A stretch of 62,303 nt of DNA, taken from positions 1 through 62,303 of the forward strand of contig NZ_LWMS01000046.1 in assembly GCF_003149675.1 (NCBI RefSeq). The letters run 5' to 3'. This DNA comes from Methanosphaera cuniculi (lineage in GTDB: Archaea > Methanobacteriota > Methanobacteria > Methanobacteriales > Methanobacteriaceae). Of this stretch, positions 50,810-60,125 are shown piece by piece (position 1 is the stretch's first letter; each line of letters begins with the position of its first letter). Both the position numbers and the translations under genes were made by a program. The notes below the pieces were generated by a model, which was not told the DNA's origin, did no database searches, and saw only the letters and a list, made by a program, of their open reading frames with translations.

Positions 50810-52173
50810 GGTTCTGTCAAAAATTGGGTTATTTAAAAAAAAGTATTATTTTTACACTTGATAATGATTTTGTTTTAAATGTTTTAAAATTAGAAAATAA
50901 GTCTGTAAAATTAATATAATTATAAGGAGTAGATATTTTTATATGTTAAAAGAAAAAATAAATACTCCTGGTAGTGTATTTAACTTAATTCTTTATAATC
51001 TTTTCGATTTTATAAAAAATTTTGAAAATAAAGTAAAATTAGAATTTAAATCAGAAAATAACTCTAAAAAAACAAATAAACAAAAAAAATAATGTTGAAA
51101 AAGAGAGTAATTATTATTTAAAAAAATGTTAAAGATATTTGTCCACATTGTGGATCAAAAAAAGTTATAAAATTTGCATATAAAAGAAAAAAATTAGTCA
51201 TTTTAAATGAAAGAAAAGTAGAAGTTAAAATTCAAAGATATAAATGTAAAATATACAATAAAATATTTAATACAGATTTATTTAATTTTATTTTACCAAA
51301 TTGTAATATTACAATTCCTGGAATAGAAATTATTCGAAGAATTTATTCAATTCATGGATTTAGTATCTATAAAATTAAGTATGAGTTAAAAAAACAGTTT
51401 AAAGTAGATATTTCACACTAAAATATAGAAAACATTATTAAAAACTATAAAAAATAAAATAAAGTAGAATTTTGGAGTTATTCAGGTTATTACTTATTTG
51501 ATAGTCTTTGGACTAAAATTAACAGTTCGTGGAAGTATATTTTAGCTTTATTTGATGTTAAACAGAATACATTGGTTTCATTTGATTTAGCTTCGAATGA
51601 GTCTAAAAAAACAATAAAAAAAGTTTTTAGATAAATCAACACGTAACCAAAAAAGAATAGCAATAATAACAGATTTAAAAGAAGAATATAGACTTCCAAT
51701 AGCACAATTAGGATTTAAACACTAATTTTGTAATTTTAACACCAAACAAAAGATAAATAGAAATATAAAAAAAGAAATAAAAGAAAATAAATTGTCAAAA
51801 AAATATATAAAAGAAATTAAAAAACGTAAAAAAGATATTTTTAAAATATTTGATTGTGAAAATATAAATTTAGATAAAAAGAAATTAAATGAACTTAAAA
51901 ATATTACAAAAGACATTAAAAATGTTATTTCAATATTTTAAATGAATTTATTAAGCCTTACTTTAAAAACTTAACATATGCAATTGAAAATAGAAATATA
52001 GCATTTACAAGTAATAAAATTGAAAATTTATTTCAAAAAGTATTTCCAAAATCAATTAAAAAAAAAGAGAATGAAAACGAAATATGGAGTTTTAAACAGA
52101 TTTGAGATAAAATTAGAATATTGGAATGATAATAACAAAGTTTGAAAAAACCAACCCAATTTTTGACAGAGCC
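50810..52173. mobile_element. ISL3-type insertion sequence, degenerate
   Basis: A 1364-bp element bounded by inverted ends: the left reads GGTTCTGTCAAAAATTGGG, and the right is its reverse complement with one difference (GGCTCTG). It is flanked by perfect 8-bp direct repeats GTTTTTTG (50802-50809 and 52174-52181). End sequence, 8-bp target duplication and a transposase with an N-terminal CPHCGS zinc finger all fit the ISL3 family. The transposase has several stops, so the copy is inactive, yet the ends and duplication are unaltered. Confidence 0.88.
50943..52145 (+). pseudogene. ISL3-like transposase pseudogene
   Basis: The gene remnant runs from ATG 50943 (MLKEKINTPGSVF, after AAGGAG) to TGA 52145. 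Fragments in several frames give DICPHCGSKKVIKFAYKRKK (zinc finger), RRIYSIHGFSIYKIKYELK (helix-turn-helix), SLWTKINSSWKYILALFDV (start of the DDE catalytic core) and a final NRFEIKLEYWNDNNKV. At least four in-frame stops and frameshifts interrupt it. It cannot make active transposase. Codon use is as AT-rich as the host. Confidence 0.85.
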
Positions 52174-52181
52174 GTTTTTTG
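52174..52181. repeat. Target-site duplication, right copy
   Basis: GTTTTTTG immediately outside the right end of the insertion sequence; it is identical to the left copy. Confidence 0.85.
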
Positions 52182-52379
52182 TACTTTAGATATATTATTT
52201 TAGTAGTATTTTAAATTTTTAAAGTATTTTTTACATTTAATCTTAAATTTACTTTATTTTTTTAAAGATTTCTTTAAAATAGAGTAATAATTCTAGTAGT
52301 TTATGTATTAAAAAAAAGTAAGATAGTTAAATAGGTATTTAAAGGGAGAATAATTTAGTATTCTCCATTATTTAGTGTT

Positions 52380-54851
52380 TTAGTGTTGGTTTGTTATTTG
52401 TTTTAGGTTCATATGTAGTGTTTCAGGTTTTGGTAGTTTGATTTTTAGTGCTTCATAGATTACTTCGTCAATTGTTTTCATTGGTTTGAATGTTAGTTGT
52501 TCTTTTATTTCATCTGGTACATCTTCAAGATCTTTCATATTTTTTTCAGGTAGTAGTACTGTTTTTATTCCTGCTCTTTGTGCTGCTATTACTTTTTCTT
52601 TAATTCCACCTACTGGTAGTACTTTTCCTTGTAGTGATATTTCACCTGTCATTGCTAGTGTTGAGTCTACTGGTATGTCTGTAATTAGTGATGCTATTGT
52701 TGTAACAAGTGTTACTCCTGCTGATGGTCCATCTTTTGGTATTGCTCCTTCTGGTACGTGGATGTGTATGTCTTTATGTTCAATTTCTGTATCTTCAAGT
52801 AGGTTTGAGAATCTTGATTTTACAAGGCTTTGTGCTATTTGTGCTGATTCTTTCATTACATCTCCTAGTTGTCCTGTGAGTTTTAGTTTTTCAGCTCCTG
52901 GTGACATGAGTGATTCTACAAATAGTACATCTCCTCCTACTGGTGTCCATGCTAGTCCTGTTACTACTCCTGATGGGTTGGATTCTGATACTTTTGAGTA
53001 GTGTGCTTTTTCACGTCCTAGTAGTTCTCGTATTTCATTACATGTTACTTTGTATGGTAGTTCTATGTTTTCTGTTACTATTTTTTCTGCAATTTTACGT
53101 GTGATGTTTGCAATTTCACGTTTAAGTCCTCGTACTCCTGCTTCACGTGTGTATTTTTCTATTATTCTATCTATTACTTCAGGTTCTAGTATTATATCAT
53201 TTTCTTTTAGTCCATGTTCTTTTAGTACATCAGGTAGTAGGTGTTCTTCTGCTATGTGTTGTTTTTCTGTGTTTGTATAACTTTCAAGTTCTATGATTTC
53301 TAGTCTGTCACGTAATGCTGGTGGTATTGTTTCAAGGTTGTTTGCTGTTGCAATGAAGAATACATCTGATAGGTCATATGGTAATTCTAGGTAGTGATCT
53401 GAGAATGTGTCGTTTTGTTCAGGATCTAATACTTCAAGTAGTGCTCCTTTTGGATTTCCATTTATTGATTCTGTGAGTTTGTCTATTTCATCAAGTATGA
53501 ATACTGGATTTCTTGCTCCTGCTTTTTTCATTCCATTTATGATTCTACCTGGTAGTGCTCCAAGATATGTTCTTCTATGTCCTCTGATTTCTGATTCATC
53601 ACTTACTCCACCAAGACTTGCACGTATATATGGTCGGTTCAGTGCTTTTGCTATACTTTTTCCAAGACTTGTTTTTCCTGTTCCTGGTGGTCCTACAAAT
53701 AGTAGTATACTTCCTTGTTTTTCGTTTTTAAGTTTAAGTACAGCTAGGTGTTCTAGTATTCTTTGTTTGATTTTTTCAAGTCCGTAGTGGTCTTTATCTA
53801 GTTGTTGTTTTGCTTTTTGTATGTCTATTTCTTCGATTTCTGGTTTTTCCCATGGAAGTTCAAGTATTGTGTCAAGATAGTTTCGTATGATGTTTTCTTC
53901 AGCATTGTTTTGTCCTTGTCTTTCAAGTTTTCGTGCTTCTTTTAGTGCTACTTTTTCAACTTCTTCAGGTAAGTTTGCTTCTTTGATTTTTTCTGTGTAT
54001 GTTTGTGATGTTTCATCATCTACCATGTCTAGTTCTTCTTGAATCATTTTCATTTGTTCGCGAAGTAGGTTTTGTTTGTGTGCTTCTGACATGTTGTCTG
54101 AGAGTTTTTTTGCTATGTCTACTTGTAGATACATTGCATCTTTTTGTTCAAGTAGTAGTTGTATTATTTTAAATGCTCGTATTTTTGTTGAGTTGATTTC
54201 TAGAAGTTCTTGTTTTTTGTCTATTGTTACTTTAAGATATGGGAATACTTCTGCTATTTTTTCATTTACGTTTTGTTTTTGGAGTATTTGTTGTAGTATG
54301 TATTCTGAGTTTGGTATTAGTTGTGATATTGCTTTGGATGCTTGATCTATACTTTCTTTTATTGTATATGCTTCATCTGTTGTTATGTTGTTTTCTTCTT
54401 GTATTACTTCATATTCTCCGAAGTATATTCCATGGTTGTCTGTGATTTGTGTTATGTGTACTTTATCTTTTATTTGGAGTTCTAGTAGGTATTGATCTTC
54501 TGTTTCTTGTAGGTTTTTAATTTCTAGTATTGTTCCTACATCATAGAATTCTACAGCTTCTCCATTTTCTGGTGGGAAGTTTTTTGGTGATAGTATGATT
54601 CCGTTTTCTTCTTCATTTAGTACTTTTAGCACGTTTTCAGCTTGACTTTTTTCAAGGTTTATTACCATATCTGTGTGTGGTAGTAGGATTGTGTTTGGTA
54701 TGAGTAGGATTGGTAGTTTTTTTTCATTATTTTGGTTCATATTTTCTTGTGTCATTTCTTCTTTTGTTGTGTTTTGTTTTATATCTTCCGGTTTTATTAT
54801 TTCTTCGTCTTTTCTTAGTTTTTGTGTAAATGAGAGTTTTTTATTTTTCAT
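52380..54851 (-). CDS. lon: Bacterial-type (LonA) ATP-dependent Lon protease
   Basis: An 823-aa soluble Lon protease. It has the full LonA layout: a substrate-binding N domain (about 45-245), coiled coil, AAA+ module with Walker A GPPGTGKT (about 386-393) and Walker B (VFILDEIDKL), and a C-terminal protease domain with the Ser-Lys dyad Ser710 (DGPSAG) and Lys751 (GGIKEKV). Most archaea have the membrane-bound LonB instead; no transmembrane segment is visible here. This suggests acquisition from bacteria. It degrades damaged and regulatory proteins. The first ~40 residues are a charged low-complexity extension (KQNTTKEEMTQENMNQNNEKK). An ArsR-type gene remnant lies just upstream on the same strand. 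Confidence 0.94.
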   Translation of the reverse strand: MKNKKLSFTQKLRKDEEIIKPEDIKQNTTKEEMTQENMNQNNEKKLPILLIPNTILLPHTDMVINLEKSQAENVLKVLNEEENGIILSPKNFPPENGEAVEFYDVGTILEIKNLQETEDQYLLELQIKDKVHITQITDNHGIYFGEYEVIQEENNITTDEAYTIKESIDQASKAISQLIPNSEYILQQILQKQNVNEKIAEVFPYLKVTIDKKQELLEINSTKIRAFKIIQLLLEQKDAMYLQVDIAKKLSDNMSEAHKQNLLREQMKMIQEELDMVDDETSQTYTEKIKEANLPEEVEKVALKEARKLERQGQNNAEENIIRNYLDTILELPWEKPEIEEIDIQKAKQQLDKDHYGLEKIKQRILEHLAVLKLKNEKQGSILLFVGPPGTGKTSLGKSIAKALNRPYIRASLGGVSDESEIRGHRRTYLGALPGRIINGMKKAGARNPVFILDEIDKLTESINGNPKGALLEVLDPEQNDTFSDHYLELPYDLSDVFFIATANNLETIPPALRDRLEIIELESYTNTEKQHIAEEHLLPDVLKEHGLKENDIILEPEVIDRIIEKYTREAGVRGLKREIANITRKIAEKIVTENIELPYKVTCNEIRELLGREKAHYSKVSESNPSGVVTGLAWTPVGGDVLFVESLMSPGAEKLKLTGQLGDVMKESAQIAQSLVKSRFSNLLEDTEIEHKDIHIHVPEGAIPKDGPSAGVTLVTTIASLITDIPVDSTLAMTGEISLQGKVLPVGGIKEKVIAAQRAGIKTVLLPEKNMKDLEDVPDEIKEQLTFKPMKTIDEVIYEALKIKLPKPETLHMNLKQITNQH

Positions 54852-54925
54852 AATTATCGCATATCTCCTTAATTGGAATTAGTTTATTTTTTTTTTAAAT
54901 TTTTTAGAAAAGATTTTATTTTTTT

Positions 54926-55223
54926 TTATGGGTTTATTATATTGTGGAAAAGTTGGTCGATATTTTCTTTTTGTTTTATCATGTGTTGGGTGTTTATATA
55001 GTAATATATGTTATTGCCTTTCTTGTCTGATTTTATTAACTCTGCAGTTCGTAGTACTTTTAGATGTTGTGATGCTGCAGGTTGTGTTATTTTTTTTTTC
55101 TGCTATTTCATTTACTGTTATTTCTTTTTTTCCCTTTGCAAGAAGGCTTATTATTTTTAAACGATTAGTATTACTAAGAATTTTAAATGTTTTTTCTAGT
55201 TTTTTCTCAGTTTTCGTTTCCAT
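54926..55223 (-). pseudogene. ArsR-family regulator interrupted by a frameshift in an A10 tract
   Basis: The open part starts METKTEKKLEKTFKILSNTNRLKIISLLAKG and carries the first half of a winged helix-turn-helix. After EIAEK it runs into a wrong frame. Removing one A from the A10 tract (T10 at 55090-55099) restores [39 protein letters not shown] and a stop at 54926, giving a complete ~98-aa ArsR-type repressor. It lies just upstream of lon and may have regulated it. It is either phase-variable, a pseudogene, or a sequence error. Confidence 0.75.
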
Positions 55224-55375
55224 AAAATATGATATATAAGAGGTTACTTATATACTTTTCTATTTTAATAACAAAAAGTAACTAAATTATATTATTAATT
55301 CAAAAAGTTATAAAAACAACAAATAACAAACCTAAAAAATAACAATAAAAAAAATAATGGGGAGAAAAACTTACA

Positions 55376-55831
55376 ATGAAAATATCACTAACAAAAGGAG
55401 CATCCGAAGGACCAACTAAACTAAATGCATTTGACAATGCACTACTTGATGCAAACATAGGAAATGTAAATCTAATACCAGTATCAAGCATGCTACCTGC
55501 AGAAGTTGAAAAAATACCAATGCCAGAACTAAAACCAGCTGAAATGACAAACTGTGTACTATCACACCAATACTCAGATAACCCAGGAGATGAAATAACA
55601 GCAGTAATAGCATATGCTCTAACAGAAGAAATGGGATGTGTAGTAGAAACCAAAGCAATAAACAAACCACTAAAACAACTAGAAGAAGAAGCACGCTTCA
55701 TGGCAGAATACATGGTAGAAAAAAGAAACCTTGAAATCATAGAATATGAATGTATATCACAAACACACACAGTAAAAGAAAAAGCAAGCGTAATAGCAGC
55801 ACTAATATATCATGATCCAATCAGACACTAA
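55376..55831 (+). CDS. pdaD: Pyruvoyl-dependent arginine decarboxylase
   Basis: A 151-aa proenzyme that self-cleaves to make a pyruvoyl group and converts arginine to agmatine, the first step of archaeal polyamine synthesis. The cleavage site is Ser37-Ser38 (LIPVSSML), the usual S-S. Other family segments: ELKPAEMTNCVLSHQYSDNPGDEITAVIAYAL and GCVVETKAINKP, with the C-terminal EYECISQTHTVKEKASVIAALIY. The length is slightly below Methanocaldococcus PvlArgDC. It is a single gene. A CCACCCTC patch and a T7 tract follow the stop. Confidence 0.94.
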   Translation: MKISLTKGASEGPTKLNAFDNALLDANIGNVNLIPVSSMLPAEVEKIPMPELKPAEMTNCVLSHQYSDNPGDEITAVIAYALTEEMGCVVETKAINKPLKQLEEEARFMAEYMVEKRNLEIIEYECISQTHTVKEKASVIAALIYHDPIRH

Positions 55832-55860
55832 GAGAAAGTAAAAAAAAATAAAACACTTAA

Positions 55861-55887
55861 CCACCCTCTAAACATACTACTTTTTTT
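55861..55887 (+). terminator. CCACCCTC plus T7 terminator of pdaD
   Basis: About 30 bases after the stop the sense strand reads CCACCCTC (55861-55868), then T7 at 55881-55887. Confidence 0.6.
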
Positions 55888-56048
55888 CATAAAATATGAA
55901 TTTACTAGTTAAAAACTTTTAAACTACTAAAAAAAAGAGCTATCTTATTTTAAAAAAAAGAAATACTAAAAAAAAGGGGATATGTAAAAAATAATTCCAA
56001 AAAAAAGGTATATTAAAAAGGGGAATTTAAATAAATAAATCCTCTTTT

Positions 56049-57152
56049 TTATCCATTTACTATTTCATCAAGAATTTCAATGAATTTCTCATTTTTAGGA
56101 TGTGTTTCAATACTTATACGCATATAATATTCATCAAGATCACGGAAACTTGTACAATCACGTACAATTACACCACGTTTCATAAGCTCATCTGCAAGTT
56201 GAGCTGCTGTAAATCCACTATCATGAAGATCTACAAGAAGATAGTTAGATTTTGATGGATAAATGTGAAGATTATCAATATTACTTACACTTTCATATAA
56301 GTATTCACGTTCATCAATAGATTTTTTAATATAATTATTAATATAATCCTCATCATCAAGTGTTGCAATAACAGCCTTTTGTGATGGTACAGTTACACTA
56401 AATACAGGTTTTATTCTTGACATCTTCTCAAGAAGTTCAGGATTTGAAAGACCATATCCAATACGAAGACCTGCAAGACCAAGTATTTTAGAAAATGTTC
56501 TGATAATTAATACATTATCATACTTATCAAGTAAGTTAATATTATTTACCTCAGCAAATTCCCAGTATGCTTCATCTACAACAACAAGTGCATCAGTAGC
56601 TTCAATAATACGAATAATATCATCTTGACTTATAAGTCCACCTGTAGGATTATTTGGAGTACATAAAAATATTGCTTTTGTTTTATCAGTTATATTTTCA
56701 AGTACAGAATCAACATCAAGTGTATTACTTTCAAGATCCCATTTTGCATATACAGGCTTTGCACCATATACTTTAAATGTATATTCATAGTATGTATATG
56801 TTGGTGGATGTGTTATAAATTCATCTCCTGGATCTATTAATGTTTTAGCTAAAACATCAAATAGTTCATCTGCTCCATCACCTGTTACAATTACTTGTTC
56901 TGGTTTTACATTTGCATATTCTGCTATTTTTTCTTTTAAGTATTCATGATTAGATTCAGGATATCTGTTTATTTCATCTATTGCATCAATAATTGCTTGT
57001 TTTGCCTTTGGTGATGCTCCCCATGGATTTTCATTTGATCCAAGTTTTATAATATCTTCAGGACTAACACCGTATTTTTCCATAATTTCCTTTTTTGATC
57101 GTCCTGGAACATATGTGTCATATTCATCTATAATTGCTCGAGTTTTTACCAT
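56049..57152 (-). CDS. hisC: Histidinol-phosphate aminotransferase
   Basis: A 367-aa fold-type I PLP enzyme of histidine synthesis, making histidinol phosphate from imidazole acetol phosphate. N-terminal KLGSNENPWGASPKA, the PLP-phosphate-binding region and NPTGG (about 171-175), plus TFSKILGLAGLRIGYG with the Schiff-base lysine (about residue 220), are all present. The C-terminal RDCTSFRDLDEYYMRISIE is typical. It is a stand-alone gene; other his genes are not in the window. The C4 patches in the minus sense downstream (GGGG at 56020-56023 and 55976-55979) are followed by T runs. Confidence 0.95.
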   Translation of the reverse strand: MVKTRAIIDEYDTYVPGRSKKEIMEKYGVSPEDIIKLGSNENPWGASPKAKQAIIDAIDEINRYPESNHEYLKEKIAEYANVKPEQVIVTGDGADELFDVLAKTLIDPGDEFITHPPTYTYYEYTFKVYGAKPVYAKWDLESNTLDVDSVLENITDKTKAIFLCTPNNPTGGLISQDDIIRIIEATDALVVVDEAYWEFAEVNNINLLDKYDNVLIIRTFSKILGLAGLRIGYGLSNPELLEKMSRIKPVFSVTVPSQKAVIATLDDEDYINNYIKKSIDEREYLYESVSNIDNLHIYPSKSNYLLVDLHDSGFTAAQLADELMKRGVIVRDCTSFRDLDEYYMRISIETHPKNEKFIEILDEIVNG

Positions 57153-57268
57153 TATTAATCACATAAAAAAAATTTTATTATTATATTCTACTTTTAACTT
57201 ATCTTTTTTATAACTAAAAAAACTTTATACTAAATAAAAAAAATAATATTTAAAAAAATTCTAAATAT

Positions 57269-57279
57269 GGGGGGGGGGG
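57269..57279 (-). terminator. C11 tract downstream of the hexapeptide gene
   Basis: Eleven Gs on the plus strand, so C11 in the transcript about 45-55 bases after the stop, followed by T7. It is the longest G/C homopolymer in this very AT-rich window. Confidence 0.45.
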
Positions 57280-57323
57280 AGAAAAATAATTGTAGTATAA
57301 TTTAATATAAAATACTACTTCTT

Positions 57324-57791
57324 TTATTCATATTCTTCAAATGCTAAGTGTACATATTCATCTGCATTTTCACGTATACTTGCTATTTCTTCATCTTTTA
57401 GTTCACGTACTGCTTTTGCTGGTGATCCTATAATTAGGGATTTTTCTGGAAATGTTTTATTTTCAGTTACTAGTGATCCTGCTCCTACAAGGCAGTTTTT
57501 AGGTATATGTGCACCATTTAGTATTGTTGATCCCATTCCTATTAGCACATCATCATCTATAGTACATCCATGTACTGTTGTATTATGTCCAATTGATACA
57601 TTTTTTCCTATTTTTACAGGTTTATTTTTACTTACGTGTAATACACAGTTATCTTGTACATTAGAATTATCTCCTATTGTGATTGGTTCATGATCTGCTC
57701 GTATTACAGCATTATGCCATACTGATACATTTTCACCTAGTTTTACATCTCCAATTACTTGTGCTCCTTCAAATATTTTTACATTTTTCAT
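57324..57791 (-). CDS. Gamma-carbonic-anhydrase-like hexapeptide-repeat protein
   Basis: A 155-aa left-handed beta-helix protein with hexapeptide repeats (VIGDVKLGENVSVWHNAVIR, IGDNSNVQDNCVLH, IGKNVSIGHNTTVHGC, IGMGSTILNGAHIP). The metal-binding histidines of gamma-carbonic anhydrases (VLHVS, IGHNTTVHGC) are conserved. The start is taken at ATG 57791 (MKNVKIFEG); the frame is open to a TTG at 57803 without a good ribosome-binding site. The assignment as a carbonic anhydrase is by family; many relatives lack this activity. Confidence 0.85.
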   Translation of the reverse strand: MKNVKIFEGAQVIGDVKLGENVSVWHNAVIRADHEPITIGDNSNVQDNCVLHVSKNKPVKIGKNVSIGHNTTVHGCTIDDDVLIGMGSTILNGAHIPKNCLVGAGSLVTENKTFPEKSLIIGSPAKAVRELKDEEIASIRENADEYVHLAFEEYE

Positions 57792-58039
57792 TGTATAATT
57801 CAACTCGCTATATCTTTTTTTAAGGTAATTTTCTTATTTTTTTTATACTTATTTGTTATATAATAGTAATGGAAGATTTATTTTTTTTTAGGATAAAATT
57901 ATCTTTCCATATATTCTACTATTTTTTATGTAGATTAATATTTTTCTTATCTTATATAAAAATACTATGATTTTACTATATTATCTATTAGAAAGTTAAA
58001 AACTAGTTAATTAAATTTAAAAAAAGTAAAAAAAAAGTA

Positions 58040-58060
58040 GGGTGGTTAAAAAAAAGGGAG
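58040..58060 (-). terminator. C-rich 3'-end patches after the PH-domain gene
   Basis: The complements of GGGAG (58056-58060) and GGGTGG (58040-58045) lie 30-50 bases after the stop, each followed in the sense strand by T runs. Confidence 0.45.
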
Positions 58061-58089
58061 TTTCATTTTATCCACATATTCCCCCCTTT

Positions 58090-59100
58090 TTATTCATCAT
58101 CTTGGTTGTATTTTTTAAACATTTGCTCATGTTTTTTGATAATATTATCATTATATTGTTTTTTATTTTTCTTAGATTTTTTATTATTATGTCGTTTTTT
58201 AAATGAATTATCTTTATCATTAAAGTAATTAGAGTTTCTTGGATTTCTATCATATTGTTGCTCTTCATTATAATAGAAGTAGTTATCATCATCTCTATTT
58301 TGTCTTTGAGGTTGTTGTCTGTAATTTCTTGGTTGTTCATATTCTCTTTGATTATTATATTGTTGTGGATATTGATTATGTCTTTGATTATATTTTTGTG
58401 GTTGTTGATACTCATTTGGATTATAACTATCTTGATACTCGTTATCTTGATACTCGTTTGGATTATAATTATCTTGGTATTCATTAGGATTATAATTCAT
58501 TCGTGGTGGGTATTGCCTTTTTTGTTGATATTCTGGAATATTATACTCATCTTGTTGTTGTATTATAAGATCTACTACATATTTAGCATTTGGTGTATCA
58601 TCAAGAATTATTTTTGAATTATCATGACCACCATATATTATAATATCACCAACATTAAGAAGTCTTTCAAGAACTGATTGTTGAATTTCTAAATCCTGAA
58701 TTTTATCATATGACATTGTAAGTTTTTCATGTCTGAAAATTCCCCTATTAATAATAATATAACGACTTGTAAGAGTATATGTTGTATGATTACGATCAAT
58801 TACATCAAGTGCAATTTTAATAATTACAAATAAAATAATTAAAATTAATATAAGCTCACAAAATGATGTAAGCTGGGGAATATCAACTCCAAAAGTATTT
58901 ATTAATATTAATTGTACTTCTGCTACAACTGATAAAATTGGAACAAAGAAAAATGCAAGAAGAAATACTACAATAATTTTAGAAATAAAATTATCAGGAT
59001 ATGTAAGTAAGTTAGGCTTAGTTTCATATAAAATATTACCTGATCCACCATTAACTATATTCTTCTCATTTGAAGAACTATGATTTGGTTGTGGCATCAT
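58090..59100 (-). CDS. Membrane-anchored bacterial-PH-domain protein with Asn/Gln/Tyr-rich tail
   Basis: A 336-aa protein. After a short Asn/Ser-rich start, two transmembrane helices (about 39-60 and 77-101) precede a bPH2-type domain (about 105-190: TLTSRYIIINRGIFRHEKLTMSYDKIQDLEIQQS, NVGDIIIYGG). This is the usual YdbS-like layout. The remaining ~145 residues are of very low complexity, rich in Asn, Gln, Tyr, Arg and Lys, with YNPNEYQ-type units repeated four times around residue 205-235. Such tails behave as disordered, self-associating regions in other proteins. Function is unknown. It is divergent from UPF0280. Confidence 0.82.
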   Translation of the reverse strand: MMPQPNHSSSNEKNIVNGGSGNILYETKPNLLTYPDNFISKIIVVFLLAFFFVPILSVVAEVQLILINTFGVDIPQLTSFCELILILIILFVIIKIALDVIDRNHTTYTLTSRYIIINRGIFRHEKLTMSYDKIQDLEIQQSVLERLLNVGDIIIYGGHDNSKIILDDTPNAKYVVDLIIQQQDEYNIPEYQQKRQYPPRMNYNPNEYQDNYNPNEYQDNEYQDSYNPNEYQQPQKYNQRHNQYPQQYNNQREYEQPRNYRQQPQRQNRDDDNYFYYNEEQQYDRNPRNSNYFNDKDNSFKKRHNNKKSKKNKKQYNDNIIKKHEQMFKKYNQDDE

Positions 59101-59340
59101 GTTTATTCATTATCTCCTTTGATTATTTATATTATCTATATTCTTTTTACGTGGTAAAATTTTTCATATATTTTAGTATAGAATACTTTTTATTCAATTT
59201 TTTTCCTGTTATCTGTTATATAACATATATAGTATAATATAATAATAAAATTTTATGTTACAAAAAAAATAAAACTAAAAAATAATAAAAAAATTACAAA
59301 GAAAAAAAAATGATGATAGAAAAAAATGGGAGGTGTTATT

Positions 59341-60060
59341 ATGTATATTGAAGATATAAACCTAAATCAAACACATATTCTTCTTAAATGTGATGTGAGA
59401 TATGATATAAAACCACAAATACTAAAAGATCAACAAATAATACAAAACACGATAGATCAACACCCAGAATTTATGAATTACACACCAATAAAACTAGAAA
59501 GTAATGATAAAATAATAAATATGATGATAGAATCATCAACACAAGCTGATGTAGGACCAATGGCAACAGTTGCAGGAAGTATAAGTGAAGATATCCTTAA
59601 TCATCTTAAAAAACATAACATGAAAAACATAATAGTAGAAAATGGTGGAGACATAGCACTAAAAACAACAAAAAAAAGTATAATGAGCCTATATGCAGGA
59701 GATAAGAATCCATTTTCATATAAAATCGGATTTAAAATAAAAAATAAACCACATGGCTATGGAATATGTACATCAGCAAATATTGGATCATCACACAGCC
59801 TAGGATTAACAGATGCAACAGTTGTATTTAGTAGAAAATGCAGTTTATCTGATGCTCTTGCAACAAGAATAGCAAACAGTGGAACAGGTACTCAAAAAGA
59901 TGAAATAATACAAAATGCATTAGAATGTGCAGATAACTACAAAGATAAATATGATGGAGTAGTAGTAATTAAAGATGATCTAATTGCAAAAGTAGGACAC
60001 ATACCAGATATTGTAAGTATAGAGGATGTAAAAAATAAATATGAAACAATAATAGTATAA
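59341..60060 (+). CDS. UPF0280 family protein
   Basis: A 239-aa member of UPF0280, related in fold to ApbE (FAD:protein FMN transferase-like). The start ATG at 59341 (MYIEDINLN) follows a GGGAGGTG site; an upstream ATG at 59326 overlaps that site. Conserved segments are SSTQADVGPMATVAGSISEDI, IVENGGDIALKT, and SLGLTDATVVFSRKCSLSDALATRIANS. Family genes in methanogens are often near coenzyme synthesis genes, but none is adjacent here. The exact reaction is unknown. Confidence 0.88.
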   Translation: MYIEDINLNQTHILLKCDVRYDIKPQILKDQQIIQNTIDQHPEFMNYTPIKLESNDKIINMMIESSTQADVGPMATVAGSISEDILNHLKKHNMKNIIVENGGDIALKTTKKSIMSLYAGDKNPFSYKIGFKIKNKPHGYGICTSANIGSSHSLGLTDATVVFSRKCSLSDALATRIANSGTGTQKDEIIQNALECADNYKDKYDGVVVIKDDLIAKVGHIPDIVSIEDVKNKYETIIV

Positions 60061-60125
60061 GAAAAAAAATATCAGTACTATGAATACTACAATAAAAAAA
60101 AATAAAAATATAAAATTAGGATAGA

